Shown: positions 8,187 through 16,401 of the stretch, piece by piece
How positions within the stretch are numbered: the stretch's first letter is position 1
How the letters are laid out: each line of letters starts with the position of its first letter
Origin: Methanosphaera sp.
GTDB lineage: Archaea > Methanobacteriota > Methanobacteria > Methanobacteriales > Methanobacteriaceae
Length of the DNA stretch: 21,737 nucleotides
Direction of reading: 5' to 3'
Assembly: GCA_013330915.1 (NCBI GenBank)
Contig: DUHK01000035.1
Span: 1 to 21,737 of the forward strand
Program-made: the position numbers and the translations under genes
The notes under the pieces: generated by a model
Databases searched by the model: none
What the model was told of the DNA's origin: nothing
What the model saw: only the letters and a program-made list of their open reading frames with translations

Positions 8187-8570
8187 ATGAAACTTAATCC
8201 TATACAAATGTTGGTTATACTGGTTATACTGGCAGGAATCGTTTATGGTACTTATTCTGCTACCATAGACCAGATGCCTGACATTACAGGTGTTGTTGTT
8301 GGAAACACAACAAATAATTCCAATCTGACAAACAACAGCATTGGAACAGTTTACGTACAGGACAAAAACGATGCTACTAACACTTCAGTAATAATTACAA
8401 CAAACACCAAAATCTACAGGGAAAACAGCGAAAATCAGCAGGTGGAAACCAATATGAAGGATTTGAAGAAGGGATTTACAATTGAAGTCCATACAATTGG
8501 TGATGCAACCAACACAATTCCTCCTCAGATTGTTGCAGAAAGGATTATCATAAAAAGACCTTCAAAATAA
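8187..8570 (+). CDS. Small membrane-anchored or secreted protein of unknown function
   Basis: I cannot name this 127-residue protein. Residues 5-25 form one hydrophobic segment (signal anchor or signal peptide). It is followed by an Asn/Thr-rich linker (about 38-52), with several N-x-S/T sites that could be glycosylated if exported. Residues 55-125 are predicted beta-rich: GTVYVQD, NTSVIITTNTKIY, NMKDLKKGFTIEVHTIGD, IVAERIIIKRP. The pattern 'T-x-T-K-I-Y ... D-L-K-x-G-x-x-I-E-V ... A-x-x-I-I-I' resembles small extracytoplasmic OB-like domains (DUF5666-type), which is a weak comparison. AGGGA lies about 11 nt before the ATG. It stands alone after polB and ends at a T-run. Confidence 0.7.
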   Translation: MKLNPIQMLVILVILAGIVYGTYSATIDQMPDITGVVVGNTTNNSNLTNNSIGTVYVQDKNDATNTSVIITTNTKIYRENSENQQVETNMKDLKKGFTIEVHTIGDATNTIPPQIVAERIIIKRPSK

Positions 8571-8585
8571 CCCCCAAAAATAATT

Positions 8586-8606
8586 ATCTTTTTTTAAAAA
8601 AAAAAA
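8586..8606. terminator. Oligo-T terminator serving both strands
   Basis: A run of seven T (8589-8595) is followed directly by eleven A (8596-8606), between the convergent ends of the small membrane protein gene and ogt. Archaeal RNA polymerase stops at U-tracts, so this block can end transcription in both directions. Confidence 0.55.
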
Positions 8607-8626
8607 TTAGAAGTAGTTTATGATGA

Positions 8627-9193
8627 CTAATCGTCATCTTCAAGGTATCTGTATTCTTTGGATATTACATCGTCAACTATTTTTATTCCTTCGTGTTCGA
8701 GTATGAACCTTTTGTAATATCCGTCGTTGCTTCCGGCATATCCTCCCACTGTCCAGTCAGAACGTACTGTTCTGTGACATGGAATCACAAGGGGAAAGAG
8801 ATTGTTTGACAATACGTTTGCAACGGGTCTTGCACTTTTTGGCTTGTCTATCATTTGTGCAAGCTTTTTGTATGTTATGACCTTTCCATATGGAATTTCA
8901 CTTTGTTTGGTGAGTACCTTCCTTTGAAATTCCGTCATGTCTGAAAAGTCTAATCTGTTTATGTCAAAGGTGACTTCTTTTCCGAGTATTACATCCTTTA
9001 TATCTGACATAACCCTGAATATTTCCTTGTTTGGTGATGTTTCTTCTATTACTCCATGGAATGCTATGAGAGAAGGATTTTGTCTGTTGGTTGAACGTTC
9101 AGGTAATATTACCTGTTTTAATAATTTGCTTTTTTCATCCCACACAACACCTATTTCACCAATCAGAGAATTAAATCTTATAAATTTAAGCAT
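8627..9193 (-). CDS. ogt: Methylated-DNA--protein-cysteine S-methyltransferase
   Basis: A suicide repair enzyme that takes the methyl group from O6-methylguanine in DNA onto its own cysteine. The C-terminal half has the family active site LVIPCHRTV, with C139 followed by H140 and R141, then GGYAGSNDGYYKRFILEHEGI. Residues 85-110 (FQRKVLTKQSEIPYGKVITYKKLA) form the helix-turn-helix-type DNA-binding segment, and ARPVANVLSNNLFPLVIP includes the Asn hinge. The N-terminal 80 residues are the poorly conserved first domain. At 188 residues it has the usual length. No strong ribosome binding site is visible except a GGGGGTGTGAG stretch 10-20 nt upstream. The gene is alone on its strand and lies downstream of tRNA-Trp. 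Confidence 0.95.
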   Translation of the reverse strand: MLKFIRFNSLIGEIGVVWDEKSKLLKQVILPERSTNRQNPSLIAFHGVIEETSPNKEIFRVMSDIKDVILGKEVTFDINRLDFSDMTEFQRKVLTKQSEIPYGKVITYKKLAQMIDKPKSARPVANVLSNNLFPLVIPCHRTVRSDWTVGGYAGSNDGYYKRFILEHEGIKIVDDVISKEYRYLEDDD

Positions 9194-9357
9194 ACCTAAA
9201 TCTCACACCCCCTATTCTATAAAAACTCATTATAAGACAGTATTTAATTTATTTAAAGTTAGATATAAAAGTTCGTAAATAAAATGTAATACAAAAGATA
9301 AAAAAAGTATTAAAAAAATCGATAAAAAAAAGATAAAAATTCCAATAGTAATAAAAA

Positions 9358-9500
<143 letters not shown>

Positions 9501-9605
9501 AATCATGTAAAAAGATACTAAGACCAAACCTTAGGATATAAATATATTTCAACAAAGTTATATATAAATTTTTTTATTTAAAAAAAATAAAAGAATGAAA
9601 GAAAA
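9501..9605 (-). promoter_or_regulatory. Promoter region of tRNA-Trp
   Basis: On the minus strand, AT-rich TATA-like blocks lie at about 9534-9550 (ATATATTTATATCC) and 9557-9575 (ATTTATATATAAC). The nearer block sits 34-50 nt before the tRNA 5' end, leaving room for a short 5' leader. The T/A runs at 9573-9592 can also end the fae-hps transcript coming from the right only if they lie past its stop, which they do. Confidence 0.4.
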
Positions 9606-10817
9606 TTAAATCTTTTCATCCTCATCAAGAGCTACCCTCATGGTATCTGAATCCTGAGGCATATACCTTAAGAAATCATCAGCAGCCCTTCTTACATCGG
9701 AAGAACCAATAATATAACGACCTGCAATGATTATGTCAGCACCATTATCTAAAGCTGTGTTGACTTTTTCAGGAGTTACTCCACCAGCAACAGCAATAAG
9801 ACCTCTAGGACCTAACTTGGACTTAATATCCCCGATGTTACCCCATTCAGATTGCTGTTCGTTATCATTATCACTCATGGTCTCACTGTCAATATTTCTG
9901 TGTAACAGTACGATGCTAGGTTTTAATTTAAGCTCTTCAAGCTTTGCAGGAATATCCTTAACATTCATCATATCAAGAATAGAGTAAACACCCTGTTTGG
10001 TACATTCGTGAATAGCCTTTTCAATGGATTCGTTAGTACCTAAACCGGAAATAGCAACTGCATCAGCAGTTTCGTCTGCAGCCATCTTAACTTCTACCCT
10101 TCCAACATCTAATGTTTTTAAATCAGCAATAATGAAAGCACCAGGTCTTTCTTCCCTGATTTTACTAATAATTTCCACACCAAACTTCTTAACAAGAGGA
10201 GTACCTGCTTCAATCAATATTCTTTCACGTTTAGGTAAATCTCTTATAATACTACGCATCTTATCTTCATTATCAAGATCCAATGCAACCTGCAAATAAG
10301 GAGGATTCCATAATTTCATAGCTTTGAACCCCATAATAGGATGTGTTCCCCTGTCTTTTTCTGCTAAAACCTTATCGACTGAAGGATATTTGTCAAATGC
10401 ACGTTTAATAGCAAGTTTTGTTGCACCATAGTTGTACTGGTAAATTTTACGATAATCCTCTGCAGAAGGATCGATAAATACATTTACCATCAATACAATA
10501 TCCTCAACAATGTCCCTAGGAATAATTTCTTCCTCTACAGCATCGGCAACAGCCCTTGCAACAGCAGTCTGTGCAGGACCGAATATTTTACTAGCATCCC
10601 CCAAATTCTGAACGGTCACCTTAGGAATAATAAGTGTTGCAGGTTTCGTAGGTAAGTTAGGTCTTACAACACTCAACAGAGGAGTATGACCAACAGACAT
10701 ACTTCCCATATTAGTTGCAAAAGCAGTACCTACAGGACCATTCTTATCCCCAATTATTAAATCAATATGAGCAAGTTCAGGCCCATTACCAATTAAAGCT
10801 TCTCCTATTTCATACAT
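9606..10817 (-). CDS. fae-hps: Bifunctional formaldehyde-activating enzyme / 3-hexulose-6-phosphate synthase
   Basis: The N-terminal domain (about 1-160) is Fae, which condenses formaldehyde with tetrahydromethanopterin. ELAHIDLIIGDK places the catalytic His exactly at residue 17 when translation starts at 10817, and GTAFATNMGSMSVGHTPLLSVVRPN and KVTVQNLGDASKIFGPAQ follow. The C-terminal domain (about 168-403) is an orotidine decarboxylase-like barrel of Hps type: QVALDLDN, IEAGTPLVKKFG, FIIADLKTLDVGRVEV and LIAVAGGVTPEK. It makes or splits hexulose 6-phosphate, the archaeal route to ribose phosphates. The upstream in-frame start at 10862 is rejected because GGAGAT lies 6 nt before the ATG at 10817. 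An acidic, Ser/Asn-rich stretch (MSDNDNEQQSE) seems to be inserted before WGNI. Divergent from the PHP gene. Confidence 0.95.
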   Translation of the reverse strand: MYEIGEALIGNGPELAHIDLIIGDKNGPVGTAFATNMGSMSVGHTPLLSVVRPNLPTKPATLIIPKVTVQNLGDASKIFGPAQTAVARAVADAVEEEIIPRDIVEDIVLMVNVFIDPSAEDYRKIYQYNYGATKLAIKRAFDKYPSVDKVLAEKDRGTHPIMGFKAMKLWNPPYLQVALDLDNEDKMRSIIRDLPKRERILIEAGTPLVKKFGVEIISKIREERPGAFIIADLKTLDVGRVEVKMAADETADAVAISGLGTNESIEKAIHECTKQGVYSILDMMNVKDIPAKLEELKLKPSIVLLHRNIDSETMSDNDNEQQSEWGNIGDIKSKLGPRGLIAVAGGVTPEKVNTALDNGADIIIAGRYIIGSSDVRRAADDFLRYMPQDSDTMRVALDEDEKI

Positions 10818-11017
10818 AAGTAAATCTCCATAAATTTTTGACAATGACCCATAGCAGATCATTAGATATTGGATAAATATAAATAAATTTTATTATAATA
10901 GAATATATGTAATTTTTAAATAATATAATTGCCTATTGAAAAAAATCAAAAGTAGAAAAAAAATAATAACACCACCTATAAAAATAATAAACAATCCAAA
11001 AAAAAGAGGAAAAGAAA
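10818..11017. promoter_or_regulatory. Divergent promoter region of fae-hps and the PHP gene
   Basis: This 200-nt stretch is strongly A/T-rich. On the minus strand the fae-hps ribosome binding site GGAGAT occupies 10824-10829, and T/A blocks at about 10878-10915 are candidate TATA elements. On the plus strand AGAGGA (11004-11009) is the PHP ribosome binding site; the long A-rich run before it (10935-11005) has no recognisable structure. No gene is seen here. Confidence 0.4.
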
Positions 11018-11677
11018 ATGAAAATAGATACCCACATCCACAGCCAATACTCAAAGGACTCAATCACCCCACTTGCAGACATAATAAAATACAGTCAGAA
11101 AATAGGATTGAATGCAATAGCAATAACAGACCATGACGAAATAGAAGGAACCAGACAAGTACAAAAGCTCGAACACGACGGGCTAATTCTCATACCAGGA
11201 GAAGAAGTAAGCAGCAGCAAGGGACACATAGTTGCACTGGGAATAACCGACTACATAAAACCACTCCAGACACCCGAAGAGACAATAGACCAGATACACG
11301 ACAATGCAGGAATTGCAATATCAGCACACCCCTACAGTTACTACAGAAGCGGATTAGGAGATATTGTCCGGAAACTGGACATAGACGCCATGGAAACCAA
11401 AAACTCCAGATTCATACTGGGCGTGTCAAACTACCTTGCAAAAAGAGTGTCAAGAAAGGACAAAATACCAGAAATAGGAGCAAGCGATGCACACTTCACA
11501 AAGGGAATAGGACGCTGCTACACCGAAATACCACAATCCGACAGCGTGGATGAAATACTCAAAAACATAAAAAAGGGAAATACAACAGCACACGGTGAAA
11601 GAACACCAATGAACCTTATCATAAAAGAAGTAATAAGAAAAAAGGGAAGAAAAACAAAGGCAAAAGGAATGGACTAA
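11018..11677 (+). CDS. PHP-domain metal-dependent phosphoesterase
   Basis: A single PHP domain of 219 residues. Metal-binding residues in order: H6 and H8 (DTHIHSQYSKDS), D38-H39-D40 (AITDHDEIEG), E62/E63 (IPGEEVS), H70 (KGHIVALG), H104 (AISAHPYSYY), and D157/H159 (GASDAHF). The family hydrolyses phosphoesters such as histidinol phosphate or nucleoside 3',5'-bisphosphates, or serves as a proofreading module. Short stand-alone archaeal members like this one usually have no assigned substrate. The C-terminal 20 residues are very basic (KEVIRKKGRKTKAKG) and could bind nucleic acid. The coding strand is A/C-rich, unlike purine-rich plus-strand genes such as polB. Its end overlaps the convergent pilin-like gene by 4 nt. 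Confidence 0.9.
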   Translation: MKIDTHIHSQYSKDSITPLADIIKYSQKIGLNAIAITDHDEIEGTRQVQKLEHDGLILIPGEEVSSSKGHIVALGITDYIKPLQTPEETIDQIHDNAGIAISAHPYSYYRSGLGDIVRKLDIDAMETKNSRFILGVSNYLAKRVSRKDKIPEIGASDAHFTKGIGRCYTEIPQSDSVDEILKNIKKGNTTAHGERTPMNLIIKEVIRKKGRKTKAKGMD

Positions 11678-12045
11678 AAAAAGAGAACCAACTCAAACTC
11701 CTGACCCCCAACTATTTTTCGGGCACTGACAACAGTCCCTCCAACTGAAACATTCTCCGCAAGAACCTTCCCGGATGTCACATCCCTCAGAACAAATGAC
11801 CTGCCGGAGAGAACATCCCTGACAAGCCTCCCTGCATCGGCATCACCATATGCAAGTGCCAATAAAAGATTATGTCCATGAATGTTAATGGAAGACAAGA
11901 ATTCAAGCTCATCCAATGCCTCGTTGGATTCCAGAAAAACATCATCCCCAGACTCAAGAACAAAAATCACGGCAGCCAATACAACAAAAAGAACAAAAAA
12001 TGCCAAAACGGCATCATACAACAAAAATTGACCATTACTGTCCAT
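11674..12045 (-). CDS. Pilin-like small membrane protein with a class III-type signal
   Basis: The 123-residue protein begins MDSNGQFLLYDAVLAFFVL, followed by a hydrophobic helix to about residue 31. A short polar N-terminus ending in G-Q before a long hydrophobic stretch is the layout of archaeal class III (prepilin-like) signal peptides, which would be cut between G5 and Q6. The usual Glu at +5 is replaced by a nearby Asp. The remainder is a soluble domain with SINIHGHNLLLALAYGD and beta-rich SGKVLAENVSVGGTVVSARKIVGGQEFEL. I cannot assign a function. The start lies inside the end of the upstream PurM-like gene (11-nt overlap), which suggests translational coupling. AAGGAAAGG precedes the ATG. 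Confidence 0.75.
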   Translation of the reverse strand: MDSNGQFLLYDAVLAFFVLFVVLAAVIFVLESGDDVFLESNEALDELEFLSSINIHGHNLLLALAYGDADAGRLVRDVLSGRSFVLRDVTSGKVLAENVSVGGTVVSARKIVGGQEFELVLFF

Positions 12046-13378
12046 ACCTTTCCTTAATCCACCTCACAACATCATTTTTCTTGGAAATTACCTCACGGGT
12101 AACCCTGTCTATTTCCACAACACCCCTGTCATAATCAACACCAGGCAATGAATCAACAACCTTCTTAACAGGAGTATAAGCAGCTTCCCTGAATTTTGGA
12201 AGCAAACGAGTAACACTTCCATCCCCGGACTCAATGGTTGTCACACCACTGTCATTAACCACACCAATAACATCAACACCAATATTGGACTCCCCAAGCA
12301 AAGACAATATCTCATCAACAGCATCAGGAGATGCAATAATCATCAAAGAATCAATGGAAAGACCTAAAGGATCAATATCCAAATCAACAAGCATAGACAA
12401 AACCTTAGGATTAATAAGATCAAAAATCCTGTCAGCATAAAGATGAATGCCCAGCCCCGTACTCTTATTAATTTCATTGGCATCACCAATAATACCACCA
12501 TTGGTAATGTCAGTCAATGCATGAACACCCCCAATGGAATTTAAAATACGTGCAGCCTTAATAAACTGAACATTCAACGTTTCCTCAATAACATCCAGAC
12601 AATTATTATAAATAGCCGTGGTAGTAATCGTACCGCCACCGGAACCCTCAGTCATCAGAATAACATCACCAACCTTAGCCTCACTGCGAGCAGTAGGAAC
12701 ACAGGAAGACGTACCAACAGCCCCCACAGCACCAACAAGACGATCACCAAGAACCATATCCCCACCGACACGAAGCGTACTGCCAGAAACCAAAGGAACA
12801 CCAGTCAACTCACTGACCGCACAAATACCCGCAGTAAAATCCAAAATCTTGGAAACATCACCATCATCAGCCAAATGAACATCACTAATCAAAGCAACAG
12901 GCTTAGCACCCATCACACAAACATCACGAAGAGTGGCACGGGCAGTATGAAAACCAGCCAAAAAAGGATAATCCCCAAGCCTGGAATGAATACCATCAAT
13001 AGCCGTGGTAACAAAACGGGAAGCATCATCAATTTCCACAACACCACCATCATCCTGACTCGCAGAATTTACAACAGCACCAACACCAGACTCACGAATA
13101 ATCTCCGCAATCTTACTATGAACATAAAAATCACCACTGCCCCTAGAACCAACACCAAACTCACCCATATGAACATTACTACGAGGATAAGACAAAAAAG
13201 TACCCTCATCAAGACCACTTACAAGACTGACCTCATCAAAAACCGCCCTGGAAAGCTTAAGAGAATCAGAAACACTAATATCCTTATAAAAGCGAATAAT
13301 AGAACTAAGACGCTCAACAATCTCATCCTCAGACTCGGACTCTTCAATACACTTTCTAACAAAATTCTCAATATCCAT
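12035..13378 (-). CDS. AIR synthase-related (PurM/SelD/HypE-like) protein
   Basis: Residues of about 105-400 form the two-domain PurM-like ATP-binding fold. The N-terminal half contains SASQDDGGVVEIDDASRFV, IDGIHSRLGDYPFLAGFHTARATLRDVCVMGAKPVAL (as in SelD and methanogenesis marker 2 proteins) and GVPLVSGSTLRVG; the C-terminal half contains HALTDITNGGIIGDANEI. Members use ATP to activate a substrate through an acyl phosphate; no substrate is known for this archaeal subgroup (COG2144-like). An N-terminal helical segment of about 95 residues precedes the core, and about 45 basic or mixed residues follow it. A TTG at 13399 is possible, but GGAGTGA lies 7 nt before the ATG at 13378, so I chose that start (447 residues). 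Downstream of hisH, probably in the same transcript. Confidence 0.85.
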   Translation of the reverse strand: MDIENFVRKCIEESESEDEIVERLSSIIRFYKDISVSDSLKLSRAVFDEVSLVSGLDEGTFLSYPRSNVHMGEFGVGSRGSGDFYVHSKIAEIIRESGVGAVVNSASQDDGGVVEIDDASRFVTTAIDGIHSRLGDYPFLAGFHTARATLRDVCVMGAKPVALISDVHLADDGDVSKILDFTAGICAVSELTGVPLVSGSTLRVGGDMVLGDRLVGAVGAVGTSSCVPTARSEAKVGDVILMTEGSGGGTITTTAIYNNCLDVIEETLNVQFIKAARILNSIGGVHALTDITNGGIIGDANEINKSTGLGIHLYADRIFDLINPKVLSMLVDLDIDPLGLSIDSLMIIASPDAVDEILSLLGESNIGVDVIGVVNDSGVTTIESGDGSVTRLLPKFREAAYTPVKKVVDSLPGVDYDRGVVEIDRVTREVISKKNDVVRWIKERYGQ

Positions 13379-13431
13379 AAAAAAATCACTCCACCACAAA
13401 AAAATAACAAAGAAAAAAAAAGAAAAAAAAA

Positions 13432-14049
13432 CTAAATCAAATCAACAAAATTCCTCAAAATGCCAAGACCAACCCTGCCACTTTTTTCAGGATGAAACTG
13501 AAGAGCAAACAAATTATCCCTGCCCACAGCCACCGGAACATCACCACCATAATCACAAAAAGCAGTCACATAATCCCGACAAACCGGATCAACATAATAC
13601 GAATGAACAAAATACATATACCTGCCATCAGCACCATCAAGAATACTCACATCATTCAAAAGAGTATCATTAACCCTGATCTGATTCCAACCCATATGAG
13701 GAACCTTAAAAGAATCATCCAAAACAAAACGCCTGCAAGACCCCTCAAAAAAGCCAAGACCATCCACGCCAACACTTTCCTCACTGGACTCAAACAACAA
13801 CTGCAAACCCAGACAAATACCAAGCAAAGGCTTACCAACATCCACATGAGACCTGATAACATCCACAAAAGGAGACAAATTATTCATAGCCGCCCCAAAA
13901 GAACCAACACCAGGAATAACAAGAGCATCAGCATCAGCCAAAACAGACTCATCCGAAGAAAGCACAACATCTACACCAATACGCTTAAAAGCATTAAAAA
14001 TACTGCGCAAATTACCGCTACCATAATCAACTACAACAACATCACTAAT
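13432..14049 (-). CDS. hisH: Imidazole glycerol phosphate synthase, glutaminase subunit
   Basis: A class I glutamine amidotransferase that supplies ammonia to HisF in histidine synthesis. Visible motifs: DYGSGNLRSI at the N-terminus, IPGVGSFG (oxyanion strand), PLLGICLGLQLLFE with the nucleophile Cys, VPHMGWNQI, YFVHSYYVD and ALQFHPEKSG with the catalytic His and Glu. The start is a problem: DYGSGN is needed for the first strand, but no ATG, GTG or TTG occurs in frame upstream of it. The only canonical option, TTG at 14010, would remove DYGSGN. I give ATT at 14049 as the best non-canonical guess; GTT at 14040 or 14037, a few nt after AGTGAT, is an alternative. hisF is not in the window. Confidence 0.88.
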   Translation of the reverse strand: MSDVVVVDYGSGNLRSIFNAFKRIGVDVVLSSDESVLADADALVIPGVGSFGAAMNNLSPFVDVIRSHVDVGKPLLGICLGLQLLFESSEESVGVDGLGFFEGSCRRFVLDDSFKVPHMGWNQIRVNDTLLNDVSILDGADGRYMYFVHSYYVDPVCRDYVTAFCDYGGDVPVAVGRDNLFALQFHPEKSGRVGLGILRNFVDLI

Positions 14050-14084
14050 AATAACACAACCTAAAAAAAATAGAAAAAAGAGAA

Positions 14085-15110
14085 CTATCTGTTACCAGAC
14101 GGAGTTTGAGAATCATAAAAATCCTTAATCCTGATAGTATCATCCAAATCAGGAGTAGAAACCTCATGCAAAACAGTGTTCTCAATAGCAACAATAGTAT
14201 GAGGAGTATTAGGCTCTATCCTAACAGTATCCTTAGCACCGAAATATTCCTTACTATCCTCAAACTCAATATAACCCTTACCACTGACAATATACATCGT
14301 CTCATCCTTATTAGGATGATAATGGAAACTGGTCTGATAACCCTCCTTAATAAACAACTCCTTAGTCAAATACTTCTCAGTATAAATAAGGATCTTCTCA
14401 TAACCCCAAGGCTTATCCTCCCTGTTCTCATACTCCTCCTGAACCTGCTGCAACTCCTTACTAGTATCAACAGCCATCCAGAAAAGACCATTCTCCTTAT
14501 AATAACCTAACTTCTTATCCTTAGCAAGCTCAGGGAAAATAGTTTTCTCAATATCCCCAGTCTTATAATTACCGAAATCAAGCTTACCCTTAGAGAAATA
14601 AATACCACCATTAATATAATAATCAAGCAAAGGTTTCTCCTTAAAGGAAACAATCTTATCCCCACTAAGCTCAACAATACCATACGGAGAAGTCATCTGA
14701 GTAATGAAAATAGTGAAATCAAACGGAGACTTCTCACCATCCTCAATCATCTTCTTAATACTTAAATCAGCAACAACATCCCCATTACGGATAACACACT
14801 GAACACCATCATCCATGTACTCCATACCTAAACGAATAGCATTAAGCGTACCAAGAGGCTGTTCCTCCTTAACATACTCAATCTCAACGCCCATATAATT
14901 ATTACCATAGCGTTCCTCAATCTTCTCGCCCAAAAATCCAGTTAAAAGAATTACTTTTGAAATTCCTGCACTTTTAAAGTCAAATAACTGCTTATCCAAA
15001 ATAGTATAATCTTCCTTAAGTTCAACCAATGGCTTAGGAACAGTCTCAGTAACTGGTCTGAGCCTTTTACCAAAACCACCGCATAAAATCATACCTATCG
15101 TTTCATTCAT
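14085..15110 (-). CDS. Sugar-phosphate nucleotidyltransferase fused to a cupin
   Basis: Residues 1-230 form a nucleotidyltransferase (GT-A-like) domain: MILCGGFGKRLRPVTETVPKPLVEL (the GGxGxRLxPxTxxxPKPL signature), EEQPLGTLNAIRLG, VIRNGDVVADL (metal-binding Asp) and YINGGIYFSK. Residues 235-341 form a cupin of the mannose-6-phosphate isomerase type II kind: KPWGYEKILIYTEKYLTKELFI, TSFHYHPNKDETMYIVSGKGYIEFE (metal-binding His, His, Glu) and VRIEPNTPHTIVAIE. The layout resembles bifunctional mannose-1-phosphate guanylyltransferase/isomerase, although the first domain is closer to the glucose-1-phosphate thymidylyltransferase type; the sugar is therefore uncertain. The product would feed cell surface or glycoprotein sugars. 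AGTGAT lies 4 nt before the ATG. Its stop is about 36 nt from hisH, suggesting one transcript. Confidence 0.88.
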   Translation of the reverse strand: MNETIGMILCGGFGKRLRPVTETVPKPLVELKEDYTILDKQLFDFKSAGISKVILLTGFLGEKIEERYGNNYMGVEIEYVKEEQPLGTLNAIRLGMEYMDDGVQCVIRNGDVVADLSIKKMIEDGEKSPFDFTIFITQMTSPYGIVELSGDKIVSFKEKPLLDYYINGGIYFSKGKLDFGNYKTGDIEKTIFPELAKDKKLGYYKENGLFWMAVDTSKELQQVQEEYENREDKPWGYEKILIYTEKYLTKELFIKEGYQTSFHYHPNKDETMYIVSGKGYIEFEDSKEYFGAKDTVRIEPNTPHTIVAIENTVLHEVSTPDLDDTIRIKDFYDSQTPSGNR

Positions 15111-15208
15111 TTAAATCACTTAATCCTTTATATAAATACAAAAAATAATTTCTAATTAATTAAATCTATACACTTAATAATAAATAAATATTCTCAAAAA
15201 AAAATAAA

Positions 15209-16186
15209 CTATAAAGTTGTAACAATACAACTATCTTTCTCAACAATAATAGTATGCTCAGTCTGAGCAACCATACCATCACTCTTCTCCTTCAAAGCAT
15301 TATAAGGATAAATACTACGAGAAGTCAACAAAGGACGCATAGCCCTATTCAAAGAATGCACATCATAACCATCCAACAAATGCCTAGCAGCAAAAGGGAA
15401 ATAAGTGAAATCATCACGAATCCTCCTCAACAACCTAGTAGCATCAGGCTGCCTCAAAGGACGAGTTCTCAAATAGGAATAAATAAAATGACTAGGAATA
15501 TCATTAACCATACCCACACCATTAGTAGCAAACGGCTCAATAGCAACATGATCCCCCTCCTTAAGAACAACAGAACTATTCTCAGGATAATTAGGAATAG
15601 ACAAACCAGCATGCAAATTATACTGCTCCAAACTATGACCACTCAAATTAACAATAGGATTATAACCCATACTATTCATAGTCTCCTGAACAACACGACC
15701 AATCTCCTCCAAACTAACACCATCCCTAATAATGCTAATAACATTCTCCAAAGCACTACTAGAAGCATCACGAATAGCATACCTCTCCTCAAGCTCATCC
15801 TCAGTCACAACAGGATTACCATCATCAAGACGACCAGGCATTTTCAAAGGATTACCATCATCATCAACAGGATCAACATTATCCCCCTCAATAATAACCG
15901 TAACTGCAGTATCAGAAACATAACCATCAACCTCAGCACCCAAATCAATTTTAACAATATCCCCTTCACAGAATACCGTATCATCATTAGGAGGAGAAGT
16001 ATAATGAGCTGCAATCTGATTTATTGAAACATTACAAGGAAAAGAAAGACCAGCACCAGTACTTTTAATCTCAGACTCAATCCATTCAACCAAATCAATA
16101 ACTTTCATACCGGCAGTGGCTTTTTTAGCCGCTTGTTTACGAACTTTTGCTGCTATTTTCCCAGCTTTTTCATATTTTTCCAACAT
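15209..16186 (-). CDS. map: Type II methionine aminopeptidase
   Basis: Removes the initiator methionine from new proteins in the cytoplasm. All metal ligands of the pita-bread fold are present: D81 (IVKIDLGAEVDGYVSD), D92, H184 (NLSGHSLEQYNLHAG), E217 (AIEPFATNG) and E310 (AQTEHTIIV); H61 (AAHYTSP) is the substrate-binding His. The lid typical of type II enzymes lies at 228-300. At 325 residues it is about 30 longer than the Pyrococcus enzyme. The extra part is an acidic, Pro/Gly-rich insertion at about 101-134 (DNVDPVDDDGNPLKMPGRL onward). TAGTGAT lies 4 nt before the ATG. It is divergent from tRNA-Met and RNase P RNA and first in the minus-strand run toward hisH. Confidence 0.95.
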   Translation of the reverse strand: MLEKYEKAGKIAAKVRKQAAKKATAGMKVIDLVEWIESEIKSTGAGLSFPCNVSINQIAAHYTSPPNDDTVFCEGDIVKIDLGAEVDGYVSDTAVTVIIEGDNVDPVDDDGNPLKMPGRLDDGNPVVTEDELEERYAIRDASSSALENVISIIRDGVSLEEIGRVVQETMNSMGYNPIVNLSGHSLEQYNLHAGLSIPNYPENSSVVLKEGDHVAIEPFATNGVGMVNDIPSHFIYSYLRTRPLRQPDATRLLRRIRDDFTYFPFAARHLLDGYDVHSLNRAMRPLLTSRSIYPYNALKEKSDGMVAQTEHTIIVEKDSCIVTTL

Positions 16187-16302
16187 TTATATCACTAATA
16201 ATTATATTTATTTAACAAACTTAAATAATTAATAGATAACTTTATATATAACTTAATACTTAAATAGATATAGCTCTTTAATGAGTATTATTTTTAACAT
16301 GT
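16187..16302. promoter_or_regulatory. Divergent promoter region of map and tRNA-Met/RNase P RNA
   Basis: This is a very AT-rich spacer. TTTATATATAAC (16241-16252) and TAAATAGATATAG (16261-16273) are TATA-like; the second lies about 30 nt before the tRNA and fits a promoter for it. On the other strand the first half of the spacer would serve map. Elements were assigned by eye. Confidence 0.45.
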
Positions 16303-16377
<75 letters not shown>

Positions 16378-16401
16378 TTATTTTTAATTAATTATTATTT
16401 T

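Noticed and set aside
8210..8232. Short tandem repeat GGTTATACT at the start of the small membrane protein gene
   Set aside because: It is two copies inside the hydrophobic segment (LVILVIL) and is explained by coding for repeated Val-Ile-Leu.
10818..10862. Fifteen-residue upstream extension of Fae-Hps
   Set aside because: GGAGAT sits directly before the ATG at 10817, and that start places the catalytic His at residue 17 as in characterised Fae.
13492..14064. Plus-strand open frame of 190 codons rich in Asn, Thr, Ile and Lys opposite hisH
   Set aside because: It is the antisense shadow of hisH in an A/C-rich strand; it has no domain, no hydrophobic core pattern and no ribosome binding site.
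15254..16027. Plus-strand open frame of 257 codons opposite map
   Set aside because: It has the low-complexity Thr/Ile/Asn/Arg composition expected from reading the A/C-rich antisense strand, while map on the other strand has all catalytic residues.
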